From: Spongospora subterranea f. sp. subterranea
Taxonomy: Eukaryota > Endomyxa: Phytomyxea > Phytomyxea > Plasmodiophorida
DNA length: 64,000 bases
Direction: 5' to 3'
Assembly (NCBI GenBank): GCA_049724395.1
Contig: JAUGWO010000091.1
Location: 1 to 64,000 of the forward strand
The notes under the pieces: generated by a model
Databases searched by the model: none
Told to the model about the DNA's origin: nothing
What the model saw: the letters and a program-made list of their open reading frames with translations, nothing else
Part shown: one piece after another, positions 19,741 to 32,600 of the stretch
Numbering within the stretch: the first letter of the stretch is position 1
Layout: each line of letters begins with the position of its first letter
Made by a program: the position numbers and the translations under genes

Positions 19741-20860
19741 AAATTGATACAGCACAATATTGACGACCTTTCCATCAGGGCGAGTCCCCGATACCCGAAA
19801 ATTGCTCTTGCGACGACATATCAAGCAAATGTTGACTGAAAAGAACAACCCTGCTCAGGCAATCAGCGTCATGACACTTTTATCACAAAAAATAAACGTT
19901 TTCGCCAGACACAGACTTGGGCTCCACTGGAAAAGAGTCGGATTGTTTGCCATTGCGGAGTCCGAGGCGGGGATGAGAAATTATCCGAAACTGTCACGAC
20001 TGGCGACTCTCGCCTGAGCTAAATATCGCCGGTTCGAGACATGCATCATTCGATTGATTCGTGGCTTTTACTGATGATGCGTTATTGTTGATATATTCTG
20101 GCAAAGGCTTCTTAAGAAAATGCTCATTTCTACGGCGGGTAATGACTGCCGTATTTTTTTATAAAAAGGACTCAAGCTAATCAAGTGAAGGTATTACTTC
20201 ATATCTGACCCCATTTGAACTATGATTTGTTCTCTGACAAGTGGTGGGTTGTCTGAAGGAGCTCAATGGCAAAGTCGATGGATCATTACCACCCAGGACA
20301 TATTTCCCATTCAACTGACGGTTTACGTCGTCAGCCGCTTCATAAACAGACATTCAAACTGAGTCGGTTCTGGCAGGCTGTATTGACATAGGATTATGAA
20401 CCGCTGGTCACCGCGCGTAGGCTCAAGACAATCCTCTGTAAGAAACTGGATAGTACCTCAGTTCAATCTGAGCAGCGACCTTGCATGCATCCAACTGCAT
20501 TACATTGTCGTATGTAGTTGATCGTTCAAAGCTATTCGAAATCACCACGCCGTCGTTCAGAAACAGACCGCGGCGAAAAATTTCAGCCAACAATTTGAAG
20601 CTATCAGTTTATTTGTACCGGGGCAACGGCATCCCCGTGTTGAATGTACATGTTAATCTATTCGTGGGAATTCTACGATACGATACCTCGCCTGGCGCCA
20701 TTTACGTGTCCTGCTCCTGTTGGACGTCACGGAGTGTATCTACTGGTAGATTACTCGTCGACCAGTTACGGTTTCGAAAACAAATTTCCGAATGTCTTTT
20801 GGCGCTACGCTGACACTATCTCCAATCATATTTTAGCGGGGTTGGCTGAATACTTTATTG
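19741..20860. other. no assigned gene; open frames at 20481-20877
   Basis: About 1.1 kb between the SNF2 gene and the RanBPM-like gene, which point away from each other, so both promoters should lie here. Plus-strand frames at 20481-20813 and 20644-20877 are open but match no family that I know. The second runs up to the RanBPM start and could be a 5' exon of it or a separate small gene. Nothing else stands out. Confidence 0.4.
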
Positions 20861-22225
20861 ATGGTGGTGAAGACTGACGATGGTCATGAACCATTTCTAT
20901 TCCATTGCAGTCCATATCCTTCCTACATAGAGGTGTTCGACGCGGGATTATCATTGAGGTTCAGTAACCATTTAGCCCGAAAACACAGCGATTTCGTGCA
21001 TGCTGCAAGGTGCAATCGCCCAATTCCCAGGTGCAATGAGACCAATTTCAACAGGAATTGACGCCAGCCTAATGTTATAATTATGTAGTGGAAAATGCGA
21101 TATATTTTATTTCGAAATGCTCGTTGTGGAGACCGGGCAACGCGGTGCAATTTCCATAGGGCTTTGTGATGAAACTGCCGATCTTCTACACCAACCTGGT
21201 GTGGATCATAACTCTTTTGGGTGGGATATAGCCAACACAGTTTGTCCACATGTGCCATAATGTGGATTCACTTTCAGGTATCGAGGTCTTGATGGCCGTG
21301 TATATGCAGGGTCGACGACAGGTCGAGATTACAGCCATCAATTTATGATCAATGACGTCATCGGCTGTGGAATCTCATTCTTGTCCAATGAAGTATTTTT
21401 CACACGTAATGGTGTTTTTCTTGGTACAGCTGCAACGCTGACAATGGTCCCCGTACTATACGCCACAATCGGTTTGGGTAGCTCTGGGGAAATAGTCACT
21501 GTGAATTTCGGTGAAACAAAGCCATTCACGTTTGATATTGCCGCGTTTGAGCGCAGCGAGCGTGAAAAACAAGAACAAGCTATTGCTAAAGTGAAAGTTG
21601 ATGCCAGTATCCTTCCACCGTTGGTGCGTTCCTATCTAGCCTATAGCGGATATTCTTCAAGCTTATCTGCATTTGATCAAGCAAACATCGCTGGCTCCAC
21701 TGGGCAAATCGAAAACTCAGTTTTCGAGTCGATTTTGCCGAGGCAGCGAATCACTAATTCTATATGTCTCGATCAGATTCAGGAAGCCATATCGTTTATT
21801 CAACAATTATGTCCAGACATCTTGGATCAACGCAACCGCACACTTGTGCAGTGCCAGTTGCTCGTCTTAGATTTCGTTAAACTTGCTCGTGCAAAACTTC
21901 TTCCGCAAGCAATTCAGTACGCCCAAACTGTGCTGCATCCGTTCTGCTCTATTCCAGATTGCGATGCCCTGCTTCGCAATGCTCTCTCTCGTTATTGGTG
22001 TCAACAGATAACGAGCCTCAAAATCGACTTCTGTCTTATGAATTTCGTGAAAACGTTGCCGCGGAAGTCAACAAAGCAATTCTGCAGTCAATTGGTGCTC
22101 GTTCCAGTTGCGGTTTGGAACTGTTTTTGAAACAGCTTATGGCCGTCCATCAAGCATACCGTGACGAAAACTCGCAAATGGGTAAAGCCTATGAATTTGA
22201 TTTCGACGACATGCCTATCATGTAA
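20861..22225 (+). CDS. RanBPM (RANBP9/10)-like SPRY-LisH-CTLH-CRA protein
   Basis: Scaffold subunit of the CTLH/GID ubiquitin-ligase complex. Exons: 20861-21030, 21089-21220, 21278 onward; introns of 58 and 57 bp fit the frame exactly. SPRY domain: YPSYIEVFDAGLSLRF, NRPIP joined to SGKCDIFYFEMLVVE, then QPGVDHNSF joined to GYRGLDGRVY, and DVIGCGISFL with FFTRNGVFLG. LisH: LVRSYLAYSGYSSSLSAFDQ (about 21620-21680). CTLH: RITNSICLDQIQEAISFIQQ. CRA to the stop at 22225 (NVAAEVNKAILQSIG). A one-base deficit at the CTCTCTCTCG run (21981-21992) shifts the frame between NALS and VSTDNEPQN. The downstream frame is well conserved, so I suspect a sequence error rather than a dead gene. The ATG at 20861 is the first in frame, but a 5' exon is possible. 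Confidence 0.85.
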
Positions 22226-22579
22226 GATTTTACAAGCACTTTTTGATCAAGGATTTCATATCTATTAAATTACCGCTTTTTATTCCGCAATCATCTTTTG
22301 CTGCCGTGCAAAATAACAACCTCACTTTCCGAACCGTACGTTTGTCCGAGGAAACTTGACTTAGAAGTTCTAATCTTTGAAAAGGCCTGCAATTCCACTC
22401 AGTTTCGACGGTCTAATACAGATTCCCAAGTCGAAGGATTCAAGTAGATTTGTTCATAGGGATTCTTCAATAGACCTTCATTCCTCAATTAAATTGCCAC
22501 GTAAATTGGGGCACTTTTGAACGAGCGAAGGATCGAAGCGGTACTGATAAAACTAATTAAAAAAAAAGGGCAATCAGGC
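22226..22579. other. intergenic, no gene seen
   Basis: About 350 bp between the RanBPM-like stop and the next start codon. AT-rich, with an A7 run just before the downstream ATG. No RNA gene or repeat recognised. Confidence 0.4.
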
Positions 22580-23384
22580 ATGGGGTGTCAGTTTTCACGA
22601 GAGTTAGTCGTTAATCAAGACTCAACGACACAAGAAGCGGAACAGGATAATGGCGATCCCGGTGAAATTACGGCACCGCCGCATGAACCCGAAGCAGCAG
22701 CCTCCAGGACCTATGATTTGTCGAAGGATCTCGCCGTCGATGTCTCCATACCGAAGGATAAGATGGCCCGTGTTCGCAATGGACATGAAGCGGCTTTGAA
22801 ATTGGTTAAAACCATTCAGTTTGACGCTGGTTGTCAAGACGAGTCAGTCATTCCTTTATCTTCCCTTGTCAAACTAGTACGTCGTGACTTCCAGGAACTC
22901 TCTATCGACGATATTGCAGACGTGTTTATCAGACACATGAAACTGAATCTCTATCTTGAGGCCCTTCCAGGAGAGCACCAATCTGCAGCCTCAAAATTGC
23001 CTTATTCCAATGTCGTAGTTCCTATCCAAAAATTGACAATAATGCTGGCACGATTGCCATGCTTCCAAGGTCCTTCTCGGCCGGCGTCACAGTTTATGTC
23101 TTGGCATACAAAGCTAAAGTTCTGTCGGCTATGTCAGACCAAGGTAAGCACATGTTAACCTGCCAAGGGTTTTTGTTAACCGGTGTGGTGTTTTATAGAC
23201 TGGCGCCTTGCGAAGAAGCACGACTTTTGCGGTCCTTCCAATAAAAGCAGAGCCACCTGGGATCCTTATACCAAAGAAATTGCCTCCATTAAATCTTGCA
23301 CCTGGAGCCCCACTTCACAATCAGCTCAAAGGAGAATCTCCGCTGGCATCCCACTTCAATATTAAACTCAAAAACGGTTTTTAA
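22580..23384 (+). CDS. unidentified protein, about 249 aa, with MGC lipidation-type N-terminus
   Basis: Two exons: 22580-23143 and 23199-23384, with a 55-bp GTAAGC…TATAG intron, phase 0. The chosen ATG gives MGCQFSRELV: Gly2 followed by Cys3 with Ser6 is the pattern for N-myristoylation plus palmitoylation, so the protein may sit on a membrane. Residues 10-45 are acidic and low-complexity (EAEQDNGDPGE). Residues 55-150 look globular and helical (ARVRNGHEAALKLVKTIQF, DESVIPLSSLVKLVRRDFQE, IDDIADVFIRHMKLNLYLE). The second exon ends in a proline-rich, hydrophobic tail (VLPIKAEPPGILIPKKLPPL … LKNGF). I recognise no family. A different frame is also open at 23050-23140, so a small error there cannot be excluded. 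Confidence 0.55.
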
Positions 23385-23695
23385 GTTGGACTGTCGATGA
23401 GAATCAACCGGAAAATGATTATCTAGGTCTGATGTCTTGCTCTTCCCTATCAGCATCTTCCATTAGACTCACTGAGCTTCTTTGAATGTATTTGAACACA
23501 TGGGGAACAATACTTGCCGAGCGAACTTGTATCGCCACTCAGGTGTTACAATGAAACGGAGTACACATGTCGCGAAACGCTGGCTATGGTATCGTTAGCG
23601 ACGGTGATTGTGATTACATGGGCTAGATCGTCACAGGTATAGTGCTAGACGACTGGTGAGCTGCTGGGTTCACCGTTCATAGCAGATTTGGCGAT
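23385..23695. other. intergenic, no gene seen
   Basis: About 310 bp upstream of the dynein start codon; it should hold the dynein promoter. No repeat or RNA gene seen. Confidence 0.4.
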
Positions 23696-26600
23696 ATGGA
23701 TGGGGGCAGCGACCATACGGACCCACAATCATTGCAGAGAGCGTTACGCTCGAGATTGATCAGGAAAGCGACGCCATCTGTGCTGAAAAAATATGGGGAG
23801 CGTAGTCCGAAGCGGGTGACGACGCAAAATAAATCGGTGTCTGCAGCTGCAGAAGCGTCAGCAAAATTCTTTGACTTTGCTGGTTATCAAAACACCGTTG
23901 CCAGTGATCAAAATCCTGGGCGAATTGCCCAGACGGGCGAACAGCTCAAGGTCAACAAAACGCTGCATGCGTCAGAGAAAATACAGGCTCCCAAGAAGCA
24001 ATCATCGAGCCAAGATCCACTTAGTCCTTTCACTTTTATTCACTCTGTACGCACAGAGCCCGCTTCGGAACGATTCGTGTATTTGAATTCAATCGGTCCA
24101 TACAATCTTCGAATTGTGCATCATACTAAAGTATGGAAAAAGGCAACTAGAGCCGATTTACGAACAATTGTTAAATGTCCCTCAGGTGAACCCGGCAAAC
24201 CATTACACAATGTCCAATGCAGGGGTCACACATTTTTATGCAGGGCAATCCACTTTTATTCCATTAGGTATTTTCCCTGTAGGTTCTTCAGTAATTACAC
24301 TCCTGATCAACTGTCGCATAGATCGATGGGAAAGAGAATATACATTGTATTCCAAGTTGATGATCATTCCTTTCTTCGCAAAATACAGAATGTGGAAGTC
24401 ATTCATTCTTTGGAAAAAGCATATCCGGTCAACAAAGACCAGCAAATATGAATCTATTCTACAAGCCAATTTGCTCATTTTGAGCATAAATCTTCGGGAA
24501 CCACTAATGAAGTTACGAGAACTGCTTGCTGAAGTGTCATCTTGGGATTTGTTTGCTGTAATATTTGAGATTGATCCAAGATATTAGCTGAACCTGGGCG
24601 TTTTAATAGGTTGATCGGTGGACTACTTTGAGTTTAGCAGACTTTTCTGCTAATCAATCAAAGCGACTAGAAAACATTAAGCAGAAGCTACAAAATTTGA
24701 AGGAGAATGTTTATAGGGTCGTTTTAGAGGCTTGCGAAGTCGATTTGAATCGGTTTTTAGTCCAAAATGGATTTCGTTCATTGCCTGGTGGAAACGGAAC
24801 AGAACATTCACAAGAGACAGTTGAGAAAGCAAGTTTTAGTGTGAACTGACTATCTGAAATGTTTAACGGTGATTTAATTTAGATATCACATGCAGAAAGA
24901 GCGGCGATTCGCTCAGAATGTAAAAAACTATCAAAATTCATCAAGCTGGCGGATTACTTCTTGATTGGTACCCTGGCATCCCTGTCCAAAAAATGCACAA
25001 ATAAGCTATGGAAAGCGTTGATAAACGCTCAAAGTTACGCAAACGTAGGTTACTGAGCCGGGACGCAGAAAACAAAACAGTTTTACAGCCGACTTCAGGA
25101 AAATGGCGACGAAGACAATGCGGAAGGTGACAACTCAGGAATGATTCCTGTGGTGTGCGAGCCTATATTTTCCGTCGAAATTTTACTGGCGGAGCGACGA
25201 TTCTCATTCTCCCCAACGTTGTCTGATTTCGACTCAACGTTGCGCAACATAGTTATGGATGCGGTTCAGGTTAGAAATATGCATCGTACTATGGATGCTC
25301 GTTTACCCTTGAGACAGGCCACAATGACGCTAGAATTGCTAAGCAATGATCCTGGTCTTGCACAATACACCCAGACTCATGCTGACGAAGCCGATGATAA
25401 CAACGATGATTCTGAATTACAAGCGATCGTGCTACAGGTCGGCAGTTTGAAAACCCCAATTTATCAGCGAGTATATTAACATTCAGGCATGATATAGGAC
25501 ACCGACTTCCAGGAATCGCTTCATGGCATTGCTGATGGGTTGCGTCTCATATTCTCGCAGTTAGAAGAATTCTCACACAAGTTCGACGTATTTCTCAACA
25601 TATATCTGGAGCCGCACCCAGACCTTACATTGTTGCGATCTGCTCAAGTTTCCGATTTCGCCGATATAATCAAAAAGTATACCGATCAAATTCAAGCCTT
25701 TCAAGGTAACTCGAGTTGCCTTCCACTTTTTTCTGTCAAAGCTAACTATTTATTCAACAGATTTACAGCATAGCTCAGTCGTTACAATAACTCGCCTGGA
25801 TAGCGAAAATCTGAAAAAGAGTCTACTTCCCATACCAGAAAAGCGGTTGATGGATGTCCAAAATATGTTGCCTGAATTGGCCAAAGATAAATCAACTCAG
25901 CTTTTGGAAACTCTGAAGACGTACAACGCTGACATATCAAGAGTTGCTGAATTTTCCTCGTTTTGTAAACCTATTGTAACCTGCTCTCATAGATTCCAGA
26001 CTCCGTTGACGACTTCGTATCTTTTATGGCCCATCTCACGAGAGCTAATGGGCACGCCGACCTATTAGACGATGAATTCCAATCTATTACGGCTTTATAT
26101 GCGTTAATTGACGAATATTCGATCAGAGTATCTGAGAGCGATGGTGTCGTATACGATAAATTAGCGCAGGTATGTTATAAGTCCTGCCAATGTTTGATGA
26201 ACCTTGATTTTTTCAATAAATAGGCTCGTCAAACATTAAAAACTACAGTGTCGCTCTCTGAGTCATCTATTGAAGACAATATTGCCAGGTTTAGCAGAGA
26301 ACTAACAACGGAGATTCCAATTCTGGTCAAGAATGTCGCTAAAGTAGAAGAAAAGCTCCAAGACGGCTGCATTGCCAACATCAATTCGAAACCAGGTGAC
26401 GTTCTCAAATTCATTTCGGACCAGGCAAGTGCTATTCCATAATTGAAATATAATCTGACCTTGATGGTTAAGGATATCGAGCTTCGACGTCTTGAAGAGC
26501 TTTCTCGAAAGTACCAATATAGTCAACAAGTATTGGAAGTAGAAATTTCGCAGTTCGACCACATCGCGGAAGTTCGACAGGATTTGGAGGTGAAGATGGA

Positions 26601-29600
26601 ACTCTATAGATCTATAGTTGAATGGGAAGAACGAACAAACCTATGGAAAGAACAGTTGTTCACGGAGATTGAAGTTGACAACATTTCCGAAGAGCTGAAG
26701 AAATTCCTGAAAACTGCAATGAAGGCGTATCGACTGTTAGAGAATAATCCAGTATTCATTTGCTCACAATTTGCCATGAACTACATCTGAACTGTGCTCT
26801 AGGTCGTCCCAATTTTCAAGGCAAAAGTCATGTCATTCCAGCAAGCAATGCCAATTGTGATTGACCTCAGAAACAAATCCCTGGCTGACAGACACTGGAC
26901 AGAAATCCAGTCTCTAATTGGGTACGACATTCCAGCCGACCCTCAGTTCTGTCTAGGTAAGACAGGCGTTAAGATTTACGTTGAGAATCTTACCGTCGGG
27001 CAGGAACGCTGATCGAGCTCAATGCAATCAAGTTTGCAGCTGAGATCAATGCGATATCTGTGAAAGCAGTTCAAGAAGCGGGCCTGTTGGTTATGCTCGA
27101 TAAAGTCGTCACAACATGGAAAGATCTCGATTTCATTCTGCTTCCGTACAAAGACCAAAAAGACGTAAGCCGTTGGGGAGGATGATATCAATCTCTTTAA
27201 TCTTGCAATAGGTTTGGGTGTTGGGGTCCCTTGAGGACATCATCGCTAGTCTTGATGAGTCGTTGGTCACAATCAATACAATAACTGGATCTAGGTACAT
27301 AGATCCTATACGGAAGCAAGTCCTTGAATGGAACAAGCGACTGTTACTGTTCCAAGAAGTTGTTGATGAGTGGATAACCTGTCAACGAAAATGGAGATAC
27401 TTAGAGACAATATTCTCTGCACAGGTTGTACTGCTCCAATCCCTAATGATGTCGAACTTAACATTGCAATAGGACATTGTCAGGCAACTGGCCTGAAGAC
27501 TCTAAACTCTTCGCTATTGTGAATAAGTCGTGGCATGAGATCATGAAGAGAACGGCAGACGATCCAAATGCCCTGAAAGCGGCGACCTCGTATCACGGGC
27601 TGAAAGAAACTTTGCAGCAGCACAATGCTATGTTGGACAAAATCGAGAAACGTCTTGAGGTGGGTGAATGATTTGACCATGGAGAACTTATTAACCTTTA
27701 TTTGAAAGGATTATTTGGAGACGAAACGACAAAGCTTCCCAAGGTTTTACTTTCTTTCCAACGATGAACTTTTGGAAATTTTGGCTCAGTCCAAAAACGT
27801 CCGAGCAGTACAGCCACATCTCAGAAAGTGCTTTGACAATATCGTTAGCCTTGATTTTGGAAAGGACCCTAAGTCAACAGATATATTGGCCATGAATTCG
27901 TCAGAAGGGGAGCGGGTTCCCTTAGGTGCGACAATGGGATGACTTGTGGCTTTATCTCATTCTTGGTTAGGCAAGAATTTAAAGGCTCGTGGTAGCGTCG
28001 AGCTTTGGCTCTGCGCCTTGGAAACTGATATGGTGAAAAGTTTTTACACAAGTTCATGAAGCAGGGTCTGATAGATTATGACGAGACGCCACGCCCGGAA
28101 TGGGTATTGCAGCAATTTGGTCAAATCGTGATGACCGTGTCACAAATAACGTGGGCGCGGGGATGTGAACAAGCGCTGTGTAGCTCATCTCCAATATCGT
28201 CCATGAAATCGTGGTACGATACCCAAGTTCAGCAGTTGGCGAACCTCACCGAAGTGGTCCGCATGGATCTCTCTTCCATTGATCGGCAAAAGGTCATTAT
28301 TTTGTTGTTGATTTTTTGAAGTTACTCACCTGTTTTCACAAATTAGGTCGTGGCGTTGGTGACAACAGACGTCCATGCTCGTGACGTTATCAAAGCAATG
28401 CTCGATAATGCAGTCGCAAATACCAACGATTTTAGGTGGCAGCAGCAGCTAAGGTATGCTTGTATTTTGTACATCGTTGTTAGAATTGATGCAATCTTGC
28501 TGAAGGTTCTACTGGGACACCGACAAGGATGACTGCATTGTAAGGCAAGTCAATGCCCAATTTGATTATGGCTATGAGTACATGGGGGTTACGTCAAGAC
28601 TGGTTATCACTCCACTAACCGACAGGTCCATGAATATTACGAAGCGTTGATGGGAACGACACTGAATCGAGTTGTTTCAGATGTTGGATGACGATAACTG
28701 GAGCCCTGCATATAAAATTAGGGTGCTCTCCTGCGGGTCCGGCCGGAACAGGTAATTATTTTCATTTCGACTTTCAGGTCAGCATGTGAATCTGGTTCAA
28801 GGTAAAACGGAATCGGTGAAAGATCTGGCTAAAGCCCTTGGAATACAATGTGTAGTCTTCAACTGTTCAGACCAAATAGACTATAAGGTCGGCTTTCAAT
28901 ATCAACGGTTTTTCGTAGTCGTCAACTGAATGAAATCAGATGATGGGAAAACTTTTCTCCGGATTGGCACAAAGCGGGGCATGGGCGTGTCTTGATGAAT
29001 TTAACAGAATCGACATTGAAGTTCTTTCTGTTATCGCTCAGCAACTTCTTCAAATCAGACAGGCGTTGCTTCAGAATTTAACGGAATTTATGTTCATGGA
29101 CCACGTAATCACTCTGAAACCCCTGTGCGGCGTCATGGTGACCATGAACCCAGGATATGCTGGGAGAACAGAGCTTCCGGATAACTTAAAAGTATGTCAG
29201 ATATTTATAATTGATGGAAAACCTCCAATTTACACATTTGCCATCGCAGGTGATGTTCCGCCCCGTGTCGATGATGATTCCCGATTATGCTTTGATTGCC
29301 GAGATTATGCTTTTTGCTGAAGGGTTTTCATCGGCATCCATCCTTTCCAAAAAAATGGTCACTCGCTCGTCTCAAGTACTCCGATTTTCCCTCACGTTTC
29401 GGATCAGGTTAAACTGTACAAGTTAAGCTCAGAACAGTTGAGTCAGCAAGATCATTATGACTTTGGCATGCGGGCAGTAAAATCTGTGCTTGTAATGGCG
29501 GGGTCCCTGAAGAGGGCTCAGCCCAATTTAAACGAAGACGCCGTGCTGATTCGAGCAATGAGGTTGTCCCCCGTTTTATGGTAGTTAACAGCATTATAGT

Positions 29601-32600
29601 AATAAGTTTCAGAGATGCCAACGTTCCGAAATTCCTTAATGATGATTTGCCATTGTTTGGGGCCATCGTTCAAGACCTCTTTCCTGGGACGGTTTTAGTA
29701 GATCCAGACTATGGTCAGCTCAAGCTTGAAATTGAGGTAGTTTTTGGTTGAAGCAGCAAACTATTGATTACTTACGATATGGATATTACAGGCTTGTTCA
29801 GAAGCCAGCGGACTTCAAAAAGTGCCTAACTTTGTCACGAAAGTTATTCAGCTATTCGACACTTTCAACGTCAGGTTTGGCGTAATGCTTGTCGGGCCAA
29901 CAGGATCGGGTAAAACTGAATGCTATCGGATGCTCGCCAAGGCGATGATCAGTTTGAAGGAAAAGGTTTGTGCAGAGGTCCATCGATTTCGTGCGGGTTT
30001 CTGATGATGTGCAATAGAATCCCAGTTCTAGCGTATATGCCAACATTCTTCAGCACATTTTGAATCCCAAGTGCATTTCAATGGGGGAACTATATGGTGA
30101 GGTCAGCGTGCTGTCCCAGGAATGGACAGATGGACTTGCATCAACAATAATGAGGGAAGCAATCAAAGACGAGGTTTCTGAGAACAAGCACTGGATAGTT
30201 TTCGGTAATACGTATGGGAATCCGTTTCATATTCGTCTTCCGAAGACGTATTTCCAGATGGCCCTGTTGACGCGCTCTGGATTGAGAATATGAACACAGT
30301 GCTCGACGACAATATGACTTTATGTCTTGCCAACGGTGAGCGTATCAAGCTTAAGAAAGAGCTTCGAATGCTCTTCGAAGTCGAAGATTTGGCTGTCGCG
30401 TCGCCTGCGACTGTTTCCCGATGTGGAATGGTCTATATTCCTGCAGCAGATGTTGGGACTCAACCGTTCATTGAATCATGGATTCAACATACGCTGGATA
30501 CCAAGGTTCCAGTTGAGGTGAGAGTCGGGAACCATTTGACGATTACAGAGTATGACACGGTCCAGGTTCGGGACGATCTACGCAACTCGTTCGCGACATT
30601 TTTGGAGATTTTGGCATTTCAACGACAGCATTGTTCTGAGCCCATTGTCACCGTCGATATTAACATTGCAGCTTCTGTATGTCGTATTTTCCAGGTATCT
30701 GTTCGAGCGTACTGTTTTCACCTCTGTCTGATTGGGTTTTCAAGGCTCTGTTTTCTGAAAATAATGGGGTCAACTTCATACCATCTGCTATCGCTGTTGT
30801 AGAAAACACCGTAGATGCGGCCAATATTTCAACGCCTACAGAATCGCCTCCTGCAGATACGGGTACATCGCGTATCCTAATGAAGAAATATCGGCGACTA
30901 ATTGTCATCCAGAATCGGAAAAAGCCAGATTCTTGGATCAGCTAAAAGCGCTGTCTCAGGATATATATCTATTCGCTGTGATTTGGGCCGTTGGAGGATC
31001 TATATCTGAGAAGTATCGGGATAGGTAAACTGCCATCGTATATACGTAACGTCATATCTAATGCAGCATCAGATTTTCTGATTTTATCAAGCAACTTGTG
31101 CCGCGTTCTCGTATTCCGAAAACAGGAAGCGTTTTTGAGGTACCCTTGGAGTTCTAGGATGAATCAACACCAACCTGCATTTAGTATTATATTGATGTCA
31201 AGCAAGGGTTCTGGAAGAAATGGGACGGGAAGGTCGGGGATTTCAACTTCAGCGTTGATTCTGCCTATTTCCAGCTCCTAGTTCCAACGATAGACACTGC
31301 AACATTTTCCTTTCTTATGGAATTGCAAATCAAGCTCAATCATTCAGTTTTCTTCACTGGAGTAACTGGTGTCGGAAAATCGATCATTGCTGCCGGTAGA
31401 CCTCCTTCATGTAATAGTTAGGCATTTCCAAAGGGTTTTGCCGCAGATGTTTTCCAATCGATGAAAGAAAAATCTGGAGCAATTCCCGTTGCGATTAATT
31501 TTTCAGCTCAAACTGGTTCGAGACAAGTCCAAGAAACAATCGAGTCAAAACTTGAAAAAAAGAGGAAAAATTTGCTTGGTGGACCTTTGGGAAAGCAGGT
31601 AGGTCAACGTTCGTACTTCAAAACAACATTTACCTCAGAGCACTCTGCTTGCTGTTCAGGTTATCATATTTATAGACGACGTTAATATGCCAGCTGTGGA
31701 ACAATTTGGTGCTCAACCGCCAATTGAATTACTACGCCAGTTTCAAGTAAGCATCGCAGTCACCCCTTGATTGTTTCCACCAACCACTGCGTCAGGATAT
31801 GAAAGGATTTTACGACCGAGATAAGCTTTTCTGGAAATCTATCACAGACGTAACCGTTTGTTGCGGTGCTGCTCCACCTGGGGGTGGCAGGAACGCCATC
31901 TCCCGAAGGTATACTCTCGTCTGTCCACTCATGAACACGGTCCTTACAATTCTCAGGTTTACGCGTCATTTTCACATGCTGTGTATACCTTCGCCGTCGT
32001 TTGCTGTCATGAACCGAATATTCGGCAAAATACTCTCCGGTTATCTTGTCGCAGTACAGTTCAAAAAAGAGGTTTCTATTGTAAAGCACGTTAGTTCAGG
32101 GTTGGTTAACTCAATTCCGCGTAGATCCACACTCTATGCGATCCGATTGTGAAATCAACAATTCAGCTGTATTTGGACGTATCAGAAGAGTTACTTCCAA
32201 TCCCAGCAAAATCGCATTACACATTTAATCTGAGAGATATCTCAAAGGTGGTTCTTGCTCAGTCAAATCTTCTGTTCACACAGTGAACTCAGTATTCAGG
32301 TTTTTCAAGGAATACTGATGTGTAAACCGTCTTCGATTGGGACCAATACAGAAATGATGGTCCGATTGTGGATCCACGAAGCGCAACGCTGCCTTTACGA
32401 TCGCTTAATCGATTCTACTGATAAGCTCTGGTTCACTAAAACGCATCATCTCGCTTTTAGAGCAGAATTTCGCATTGTCGTGGGACCATGAGTCATTATT
32501 TGAAGACGATTCAAAACCAGTAAACGGCCTTGCATCTTATTAAGTGTGAGCTAAATTCTTCTATTCAGCTGATGTTTGCTGACTTCTTCAAGCCGATGGT

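Noticed and set aside
19760-20017. Open plus-strand frame of 85 codons
   Set aside because: Basic, low-information sequence in the promoter gap between divergent genes, with no family resemblance.
20028-20040. GGTTCGAGAC, a tRNA B-box-like motif
   Set aside because: No acceptor stem, anticodon arm or A box can be folded around it.
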